NCBI RefSeq assembly: GCF_036077095.1 | Contig: NZ_CP107960.1 | Span: 2,604,001 to 2,668,000 of the forward strand | Length of the DNA: 64,000 bases | From: Streptomyces sp. NBC_00376 | GTDB lineage: Bacteria > Actinomycetota > Actinomycetes > Streptomycetales > Streptomycetaceae | Reading direction: 5' to 3' | Shown: piece after piece, positions 58,348 to 64,000 of the stretch | Layout: each line of letters opens with the position of its first letter | Position numbering within the stretch: the first letter of the stretch is position 1 | Program-made: the position numbers and the translations under genes | The notes under the pieces: generated by a model | Seen by the model: the letters and a program-made list of their open reading frames with translations, nothing else | Database searches by the model: none | Told to the model about the DNA's origin: nothing

Positions 58348-58582
58348 ATCAGCGCTTACATCAATGATCTGGATGCGCGTGATCAGTTGCAGATTGCCAT
58401 GGGCACATTGACCGACGAGGCCCAAGCGGAGCTGTCCACTCTGCTGGCAGCATTGGATGCGCGCTTCGTGCACGAGCCGGTGCCGGACGAGGTGGGGGGA
58501 GCTCCGCCCGTGGCTGAAGCCGTCCTCGGGCGAAGAGCCGCATGGATTCTGGCTGCGCAAGCCTCGCAATCACCCCTGGTAG
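58348..58582 (+). pseudogene. Orphan C-terminus with frameshift at a six-G run
   Basis: ISAYINDLDARDQLQIAMG and TDEAQAELSTLLAALDARF read in one frame to the GGGGGG at about 58494-58499. Removing one G restores ELRPWLKPSSGEEPHGFWLRK to a stop at 58580. The N-terminus is missing and the join to the RHS remnant is abrupt. Type not recognised; a leftover immunity protein is likely from context. Confidence 0.6.
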
Positions 58583-58608
58583 ACCGAAAGCCCGCCTCCT
58601 GGTGGGGA

Positions 58609-58767
58609 GCCGAAGGCGCCCTCGTGGGTGCCGCCCTTCGTGCCCGACTCGTCGACGATGTCGCCCTCGGCAGTGCCGAGCCGGCTCGCCAGGAAGCCCT
58701 GGGTGTCGCCGTCCGCGATGAAGCAGATGTCGTGGCTGTCGGGCTTCTTGGCGACGGCCAGGCCCCG
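58609..58767 (-). pseudogene. Diverged fragment of mnmA
   Basis: By eye 159 bases match 61808-61969 inside mnmA with about six mismatches and one 3-base gap. On the minus strand it still encodes [20 protein letters not shown] and [19 protein letters not shown], including the catalytic-Cys segment, with substitutions (GGK to GT, IL to IV). The intact gene is 2.8 kb away on the same strand. It is likely a recombination scar from a related mnmA and not a fresh duplication. Confidence 0.85.
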
Positions 58768-58872
58768 TACGCCCCACCCGCGCCCGTGTGGGTGTAGGCG
58801 GAACTCTACCGGCGAGCGTGGAGCCGACCAGTGCGGGAACGAGCCAGGGCCTGGGGCAGAACGGGGTAGCGG

Positions 58873-59349
58873 TCAGGTGGCGAGCGCCAGCTCGAACCAG
58901 ACGGTCTTGCCGCCCGTACCCAGCTCACCTTCCCCTATGGCGCACCCGCCCCACCGGTCGGCGACGAGTTCGAGAATGGCCATCCCCCGCCCGGCCTCGG
59001 CGTTCGGCCCGACGGCCGACGTGTACGGCTTGGGCAGATCCGGACTGAGATCCCAGACGCTCACCCTGAGCACGGGGTGCCGCCACTGGAGTCGCACCCC
59101 GGCCGGCCCCAGGGCGTACCGGACGGAGTTGGTGGTCAGCTCGGACGTCAACAACTCGGCCCGATAAGCGAGTTCGTCCAGCTCGTGCGCACCGAGGATG
59201 ACCCGGAGGGTGGTTCGGGCGATACGGGGACCGCGCGGGTCGCGGGGAAAGACGAGTTCGTAACTCCAGGGGTCGGCGAACGGAATGGGGGCGGGATGGA
59301 GGTCGTGCGAGCTGTCGGGAACGTGCGGGATGGGATGGTCGGTCCTCAC
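58873..59349 (-). CDS. Anti-sigma-like ATP-binding protein (HATPase_c)
   Basis: 158 residues from a GTG with GGAGG five bases upstream. Motifs: N-box helix ELLTSELTTNSVRYA, G1 box around SVWDLSPDLPKP, GRGMAILELVADRWG and the end GGKTVWFELAL. This is the RsbW/SpoIIAB-like small kinase type found next to XRE/DUF397 genes in Streptomyces. It may bind a sigma factor or other protein; partner unknown. Divergent from the regulator, with 297 bases between. Confidence 0.85.
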   Translation of the reverse strand: MRTDHPIPHVPDSSHDLHPAPIPFADPWSYELVFPRDPRGPRIARTTLRVILGAHELDELAYRAELLTSELTTNSVRYALGPAGVRLQWRHPVLRVSVWDLSPDLPKPYTSAVGPNAEAGRGMAILELVADRWGGCAIGEGELGTGGKTVWFELALAT

Positions 59350-59646
59350 GGGCACCTCCTGGGGTGCGTGCGAGCAGGTGGAAGTGGGCTTGCGCCATGG
59401 GTGGTTGTGGCTGTTGTGCCGCGAGCGACGGTGGCAATGCCGGTCCGGGGCCTGCCTCCCGGGTGGGCAGGGTGGATCGGTGCGCTTCCGTCGACGACGA
59501 CACCACCCGAGTGGCACAGGTCACAACCTAAAGCCACGAGTACTACCCGTGCTACCAGATTCACCAAAACGGGTAACAACTAAGATTCCGCTGGCCCCTC
59601 CCCCTCCGAGATCGGCAAGATGTGGGCGCGAGCAAGGAGTTGATCC
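59350..59646. other. Divergent spacer of the ATPase/XRE/DUF397 trio
   Basis: About 297 bases holding promoters of both directions. It has a visibly lower GC stretch around 59520-59590 (CAAAACGGGTAACAACTAAGA), a likely promoter region for the XRE gene. No gene seen. Confidence 0.4.
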
Positions 59647-60498
59647 ATGGCACCACGCCAGTCCCCCACCATTCGCCAGCGTCGTTTCGGGGCCGAGCTG
59701 CGCCGACTGCGCGATGCAGTCGGCATGTCGGCACCTGCCGCAGCCGAGCGGCTCGGCGCGGACCGAACGATGATTTCCAACATCGAGTCAGGACGATTCG
59801 GTATCAGCGACGAACGCCTGCGTCGCCTGGCCAGCATCTACGAGTGTGACGACCTTGAGCTCATCGATGCCCTCGCGGCCATGACCGGAGGAAGGCCACG
59901 GGGCTGGTGGGACGAATACCGAGGCAAAATTCCGCCGGACTTTCTAGACGTGGCTGAACTCGAACATCACGCCACAGGTCTGCGGACCCTGCAGACAGCC
60001 CATATCCCAGGACTGTTCCAGACGGAGGAGCACGCGCGCGCCCTCTTCGATCTCTTCGTGCCACCACTGCCCCGTCTTGAGATCGAGCTGCGGGTGGCCC
60101 ATCGGCTGGCGCGACACGACGTGATCACGAAGGAGCACGGAGTTCCCTACGTGGGCCTGGTGCACGAAGCGGCTCTGCGGCTCCGGATCGGGGGCCGCCG
60201 AGTAGCCACGGCCCAGTTGGCGCATCTCATGGAGGAGAGCGAGCGCTCGAACGTCAGCCTGCTGGTGATCCCCTTCACCGCCGAAGGCTTCCCCATGGCC
60301 GGGGATACTCTGATGTACGTGTCCGCTACCAGCCACTACTTGGACACCGTGGAGGTTGACTCTCCCATCGGCGCCGTCTTCATAGACTCACCAACGCAGC
60401 TGGCCAACTTCCGCCGTCGGCTGGACTTGGTCGAACAGGTGGCGTTGAATCCGAGCGAGTCGAGGGATCTCATCCTGGAGATCGCTGGCGAACTGTAG
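59647..60498 (+). CDS. XRE/DUF5753 regulator
   Basis: 283 residues. N-terminal helix-turn-helix at about 14-65 (LRDAVGMSAPAAAERLGADR), then the DUF5753 domain (LEHHATGLRTLQTAHIPGLF, VTYVGLVHEA-like segment, DSPTQLANFRRRLDLVEQ). This is the WhiJ-like regulator type. It forms pairs with the DUF397 gene 12 bases downstream. In Streptomyces some such pairs act as developmental regulators, and some are reported as toxin/antitoxin-like; that is from memory. Confidence 0.9.
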   Translation: MAPRQSPTIRQRRFGAELRRLRDAVGMSAPAAAERLGADRTMISNIESGRFGISDERLRRLASIYECDDLELIDALAAMTGGRPRGWWDEYRGKIPPDFLDVAELEHHATGLRTLQTAHIPGLFQTEEHARALFDLFVPPLPRLEIELRVAHRLARHDVITKEHGVPYVGLVHEAALRLRIGGRRVATAQLAHLMEESERSNVSLLVIPFTAEGFPMAGDTLMYVSATSHYLDTVEVDSPIGAVFIDSPTQLANFRRRLDLVEQVALNPSESRDLILEIAGEL

Positions 60499-60510
60499 GA
60501 GGAGTTCCAC

Positions 60511-60720
60511 TTGCCCGATTCACCCGAGTTGAACTGGAGCAAGTCCTCGTTCTCGGAGGCTTCAGGCAACGCCTGTGTCGAGGTTGCCGCAGTGGAAGGC
60601 ACTAGCGTTGCAATTCGCGAGAGCGACAGCCCTGGCGTCGTCCTGATAACAAGCCAGTCTGCGCTGCGCGCTCTGGTGCTCGGAATTAAACACCGAGACA
60701 CCCGACGCGTCACCACATGA
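60511..60720 (+). CDS. DUF397 family small protein
   Basis: 69 residues from a TTG with GGAGGAG upstream. Core LNWSKSSFSEASGNACVEVA and VLITSQSALRALVLGIK match the DUF397 family. Companion of the XRE/DUF5753 gene, 12 bases downstream of it. The stop lies just before remnants on the other strand. Confidence 0.85.
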   Translation: MPDSPELNWSKSSFSEASGNACVEVAAVEGTSVAIRESDSPGVVLITSQSALRALVLGIKHRDTRRVTT

Positions 60721-60723
60721 CTG

Positions 60724-60861
60724 TCACCCGGCCAGCAGGTCCTCGACCGCAGCGGCCTGCGGCACCCGGATCTTGCTGATTTGCCGCTGCGCACTCGCGG
60801 CTGAGCGGCTGACAGCTTGGCACGCCTCGATGATCTGGCGCTGTTGCCTTCTCCTCCTGCC
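60724..60861 (-). pseudogene. Possible HsdS C-terminal remnant
   Basis: The minus strand reads QRQIIEACQAVSRSAASAQR and then ISKIRVPQAAAVEDLLAG before a stop. The EQRxI ... I.K.. ... LL.G pattern is that of the C-terminal coiled coil of type I restriction specificity proteins. Only this tail remains and the join to the AAA fragment is frameshifted, so the call is weak. Confidence 0.3.
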
Positions 60862-61345
60862 AGGACAGTTCGCGGGCAATCTCTCCCGCGCTGACTCGGG
60901 GCACTCCGCCGTAACGGTTATGCAGATAGCCACGCTCCAGGTTCTCGCCGTCCTTCGGATGGGTGGCGGTCACGGGGTAGAGCTCGGTCGCGCCCGACCT
61001 GCTCTTGATCGTGATCCACACCTGGTCACGGCCGAGCGGTCGGTCCAGCACCTCGCTGCCCAGCAGGGTCGCATCGTGCGTCGCGAAGATCAGCTGTGCG
61101 TTGCGCGGGTTGGCCTTCGCTCCCCGGAAGATCCGTACGACCTCCGCCGCCAGGGTCGGGTGCAGGCTGGAGTCCAGTTCGTCCACGAGGAGTACGGCGC
61201 CCTTGTCGAGCACCATTCCGCCTCGACGCGCTCGTCCGAAAGCTCGAACCCGTTCGTGAACCGGGTCCGGCTGCTGCCGAGAGTGAGGTCCACCGCGCAG
61301 AGGCTGGTCTCACCTGCGGACGATCCGCAGGTGCGGCCTATGACG
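60850..61345 (-). pseudogene. AAA-family ATPase remnant with internal deletion
   Basis: One frame reads LGSSRTRFTNGFELSDERVEAEW; the next frame starts at VLDKGAVLLVDELDSSLHP (Walker B Asp-Glu) and runs through LIFATHDATLLGSEVLDRP to ERGYLHNRYG. In intact AAA/OLD-like ATPases of this family, well over a hundred residues lie between the two parts; here they are fused with a frameshift. The N-terminal Walker A part is absent. A dead defence-type ATPase is likely. Confidence 0.75.
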
Positions 61346-61414
61346 CCGCTCCCTGGCTTGCCGGCCCCGTCCCTCGGCCCGCGACGACGCCCTGGCTGAT
61401 CGCGCCTCGGTCCG
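61346..61414. other. Boundary of accessory region
   Basis: Short stretch between the ATPase remnant and the mnmA stop without visible feature; the core resumes at mnmA. Confidence 0.4.
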
Positions 61415-62548
61415 TCAGCCGGACGTCGTCGCCGTCTCCCGCCGCACCGTAGTAGCGATAGTCGCCGAGCCGACGACGCGGGCGCCGTCGTAGAGGACGA
61501 CCGCCTGGCCGGGGGCCACGCCGCGTACCGGCTCGGTGAAGGTGACGTTCAGGGTGCCGTCGACGAGTTCGGCGGTGACCTCTGTCTCGCCGCCGTGGGC
61601 GCGGAGCTGGGCGGTGTAGGTGCCGGGGGCGGACGGGGCGGTGCCGCACCAGCGGGGCTTGATGGCGGTGAGGGCGGTGACGTCGAGGGACTCCGCCGGG
61701 CCGACCGTCACCGTGTTGTCGACCGGGGAGATGTCCAGGACGTAGCGCGGCTTGCCGTCGGGGGCGGGGTGGCCGATGCGCAGGCCCTTGCGCTGGCCGA
61801 TGGTGAAGCCGAAGGCGCCCTCGTGGGTGCCGACCTTCGTGCCCGACTCGTCGAGGATGTCGCCCTCCGCCTTGCCGCCGAGCCGGCTCGCCAGGAAGCC
61901 CTGGGTGTCGCCGTCGGCGATGAAGCAGATGTCGTGGCTGTCGGGCTTCTTGGCGACGGCCAGGCCCCGGCGCTCGGCCTCGGCGCGGATCTCGTCCTTG
62001 GTGGTGAGGGTGTCGCCGAGCGGGAACATCGCGTGGGCGAGCTGCTTCTCGTCCAGGACGCCGAGGACGTACGACTGGTCCTTGGCCATGTCGGAGGCGC
62101 GGTGCAGCTCCCGGCTGCCGTCCTCGTTGAGGACGACGGTGGCGTAGTGGCCCGTGCAGACCGCGTCGAAGCCGAGCGCGAGGGCCTTGTCGAGGAGCGC
62201 GGCGAACTTGATCTTCTCGTTGCAGCGCAGGCAGGGGTTGGGCGTGCGCCCCGCCTCGTACTCGGCGACGAAGTCGTCCACGACGTCCTCGCGGAACCGT
62301 TCCGCCAGGTCCCAGACGTAGAACGGGATGCCGATCACGTCCGCCGCCCGGCGGGCGTCGCGGGAGTCCTCGATCGTGCAACAGCCGCGCGCCCCGGTAC
62401 GGAAGGACTGCGGGTTCGCGGAGAGGGCGAGGTGCACACCGGTCACGTCGTGGCCCGCCTCGGCGGCGCGGGCCGCGGCGACGGCGGAGTCGACACCGCC
62501 GGACATGGCGGCGAGGACTCGGAGGGGGCGCTGGGAAGTCTCAGTCAT
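61415..62548 (-). CDS. mnmA: tRNA 2-thiouridine(34) synthase
   Basis: 377 residues. PP-loop [13 protein letters not shown] near residues 13-25, first catalytic Cys in TPNPCLRCN and second in [12 protein letters not shown], then the C-terminal beta barrel. It thiolates U34 of Glu, Gln and Lys tRNAs using sulfur relayed from the cysteine desulfurase, which is encoded next on the same strand past the amidase. A 159-base relative of residues about 194-247 lies at 58609-58767. Confidence 0.95.
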   Translation of the reverse strand: MTETSQRPLRVLAAMSGGVDSAVAAARAAEAGHDVTGVHLALSANPQSFRTGARGCCTIEDSRDARRAADVIGIPFYVWDLAERFREDVVDDFVAEYEAGRTPNPCLRCNEKIKFAALLDKALALGFDAVCTGHYATVVLNEDGSRELHRASDMAKDQSYVLGVLDEKQLAHAMFPLGDTLTTKDEIRAEAERRGLAVAKKPDSHDICFIADGDTQGFLASRLGGKAEGDILDESGTKVGTHEGAFGFTIGQRKGLRIGHPAPDGKPRYVLDISPVDNTVTVGPAESLDVTALTAIKPRWCGTAPSAPGTYTAQLRAHGGETEVTAELVDGTLNVTFTEPVRGVAPGQAVVLYDGARVVGSATIATTVRRETATTSG

Positions 62549-62609
62549 AGCTCCACCAGGGTACGGGGCTCCGGGAACCGAACGCTCGCGGATAAGCGTT
62601 GTGGATCAC

Positions 62610-63290
62610 ATGGGAACCAGTGGGACGGCGGGCGGCGAGAGCTCCGGGGGCGCCAAGTCCGGGCGCGGCATCAGCCGGCGCGGGCTGCTGATCGGCGCCG
62701 CGGTCACGGCCGTGGGCACCGCCGCGCTGGCGCGGGAGCAGTTGCAGCACGCCTGGTGGCGGCTGCCGGGCGTGGAGAAGCCCAGGAAGCCCGGCGAGGT
62801 GGATTTCGCGCGGGCCCAGTGGATAGCGGCCTCCTCGGCGAACTGGCGGCGGGCCGACCGCCCCGACGACTACACGATCGACCGGGTCGTCATCCATGTC
62901 ACCCAGGGCAGCTACCAGAGCGCGGTGAAGGTCTTCCAGGACCCTGGACACGGAGCGGCGGCGCACTACGTGGTGCGCAAGGACGGCCATGTGACGCAGA
63001 TGATCCGTGAGCTGGATGTGGCGTTCCACGCGGGGAACAGGTCGTACAACGAGCGCAGCGTCGGCATAGAGCACGAGGGCTTCGTGGAGCGGCCGCAGGA
63101 CTTCACGGCGGCGATGTACGGGGCCTCGGCGCGGCTCACGGCGGTGATCTGCGGGCGGTACGGGATACCGGTGGACCGGGAGCACATCATCGGGCACGTG
63201 GAGGTGCCGGGCACGGACCACACCGATCCGGGCAAGCACTGGGACTGGGACCGGTATCTGAAGCTGGTCCGGGCGGCGGGCAAGAAGTGA
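62610..63290 (+). CDS. Tat-exported N-acetylmuramoyl-L-alanine amidase
   Basis: 226 residues from ATG 62610 (a GTG at 62601 is also possible). The twin-arginine signal SRRGLLIGAAVTAVG follows a short Ser/Gly-rich start. Amidase_2 domain: zinc His in VVIHVTQGSY and in HIIGHVEVPGTDHTDPGKH, with SVGIEHEGF. It cuts the amide bond between muramic acid and the stem peptide outside the membrane. It lies between mnmA and the cysteine desulfurase but on the other strand. Confidence 0.9.
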   Translation: MGTSGTAGGESSGGAKSGRGISRRGLLIGAAVTAVGTAALAREQLQHAWWRLPGVEKPRKPGEVDFARAQWIAASSANWRRADRPDDYTIDRVVIHVTQGSYQSAVKVFQDPGHGAAAHYVVRKDGHVTQMIRELDVAFHAGNRSYNERSVGIEHEGFVERPQDFTAAMYGASARLTAVICGRYGIPVDREHIIGHVEVPGTDHTDPGKHWDWDRYLKLVRAAGKK

Positions 63291-63362
63291 CCGCGGGGCC
63301 CGTCCGGTCGCCGCCGGACACGCCGGGTCCCGCAGGGCTCGGCGAGCCAGATCCCGCAGGGC

Positions 63363-64000
63363 TCAGCTGAGGCCCGCGGTGCGTGCCCGCTCCACCGCCG
63401 GGCCGATCGCGCGGGCCACCTCGTCGATGTCCTGCTTGGTGGACGTGTGGCCGAGCGAGAAGCGCAGGGTGCCGCGGGCCAGGTCCGGATCGGTGCCGGT
63501 GGCCAGCAGTACGTGGCTGGGCTGCGCGATCCCGGCGGTGCACGCGGAGCCGGTGGAGCATTCGATGCCCTGGGCGTCCAGCAGCAGGAGCAGGGAGTCG
63601 CCCTCGCAGCCGGGGAAGGTGAAGTGGGCGTTGGCGGGGAGCCGGCCGCCCGGGGCCGGGTCGCCGCCGAGGACGGCGTCGGGCACGGCCGCCAGCACGG
63701 CCGCGACCAGTTCGTCGCGGAGCCCGCCGATCTCGCGGGCGAACTCCTCCCGCCCGTCGGCGGCCAGCCGCCCCGCGAGGGCGAAGGAGGCGATGGCCGG
63801 CACATCGAGGGTGCCCGAGCGGACGTGCCGCTCCTGACCGCCGCCGTGGAGCACGGGTACGGGGGTGTATTCGCGGCCGAGCAGCAGCGCGCCGATGCCG
63901 AACGGGCCGCCGATCTTGTGCCCGCTCACCGTCATCGCGGCCAGCCCGGACCGGGCGAAGTCGACTTCCAGCTGCCCGAACGCCTGCACCGCGTCCGCGT
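63363..64000 (-). CDS. Cysteine desulfurase, C-terminal part
   Basis: The gene runs off the window end; about 212 residues are visible. The PLP lysine is in TVSGHKIGGPFG, and the persulfide Cys in ECSTGSACTAGI. This NifS/IscS-type enzyme supplies sulfur for tRNA thiolation and iron-sulfur clusters. Proximity to mnmA fits a sulfur-relay pair. Confidence 0.93.
   Translation of the reverse strand, partial: ADAVQAFGQLEVDFARSGLAAMTVSGHKIGGPFGIGALLLGREYTPVPVLHGGGQERHVRSGTLDVPAIASFALAGRLAADGREEFAREIGGLRDELVAAVLAAVPDAVLGGDPAPGGRLPANAHFTFPGCEGDSLLLLLDAQGIECSTGSACTAGIAQPSHVLLATGTDPDLARGTLRFSLGHTSTKQDIDEVARAIGPAVERARTAGLS

Noticed and set aside
58609..61969. The two mnmA pieces as attL/attR of an integrated element
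   Set aside because: The repeat is internal to mnmA and not at a tRNA or gene end, is diverged, and no integrase or excisionase lies between.

Overview
The window is a stretch of a high-GC actinobacterial chromosome, almost certainly Streptomyces. The reasons are the very strong third-position GC bias, the many GTG/TTG starts, the twin-arginine exports, the LuxR-family AAA ATPase, the DUF5753/DUF397/anti-sigma-like ATPase trio, and a gene order (ilvBNC-serA, gatCA-x-gatB, ligA, mnmA-cysteine desulfurase) that I recall from memory as typical of Streptomyces. No rRNA, tRNA, CRISPR array, integrase or transposase gene was found.

Layout of the core part (1-50.1 kb). 1-3.2 kb: end of an NAD-dependent epimerase, then a translationally coupled CDP-alcohol phosphotransferase / CdsA-like cytidylyltransferase / acyltransferase lipid operon with unusual catalytic signatures. 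3.8-8.4 kb: proline catabolism (P5C dehydrogenase, proline dehydrogenase) with a divergent PucR-type regulator, then a TetR regulator. 8.5-14.1 kb: serA and the ilvB-ilvN-ilvC operon, preceded by a textbook leader-peptide attenuator. 14.1-17.0 kb: a membrane PAS-GGDEF-EAL protein with a degenerate EAL site. 17.2-28.1 kb: oxidoreductases, a sugar-dehydrogenase-like lipoprotein, a large LuxR-family ATPase regulator, an Ag85-like esterase and a class C beta-lactamase-like serine hydrolase. 28.3-37.5 kb: an XRE-NACHT-membrane protein, an MMPL exporter coupled to a GNAT acetyltransferase, an unrecognised protein with a three-fold CxH...C repeat, and a Tat-exported phospholipase C. 37.7-41.2 kb: gatC-gatA-small gene-gatB. 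41.3 kb: a MITE-like inverted-repeat element. 41.7-46.4 kb: a second GGDEF-EAL protein (active-looking) and ligA. 46.4-50.1 kb: a MetE-like protein, an SDR, a LOG-like protein, a DUF427 protein and an alpha/beta-hydrolase that has lost catalytic residues.

The accessory part is 50.1-61.4 kb, inserted between core genes. It holds a complete polymorphic toxin operon: an SseB-like protein, a coupled helper protein, a 1546-residue WXG-DUF6531-RHS toxin with an unrecognised tip of about 118 residues, and a likely immunity gene directly behind it. Around it lie remnants: a frameshifted/truncated copy of the anti-sigma-like ATPase/XRE/DUF397 trio on the left, an RHS pseudogene with a nonsense codon, an orphan C-terminus broken at a six-G run, a diverged 159-bp piece of mnmA, then the intact trio, then an AAA-ATPase relic with an internal deletion. 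The core resumes with mnmA, an exported amidase and a cysteine desulfurase cut by the window end.

The best candidates for new biology are the RHS toxin tip with its immunity partner, the three-fold CxH...C protein, the XRE-NACHT-membrane protein, the lipid operon with atypical signatures, and the record of recombination that surrounds the RHS locus. All functional assignments are by eye from translated sequence; no database search was run.
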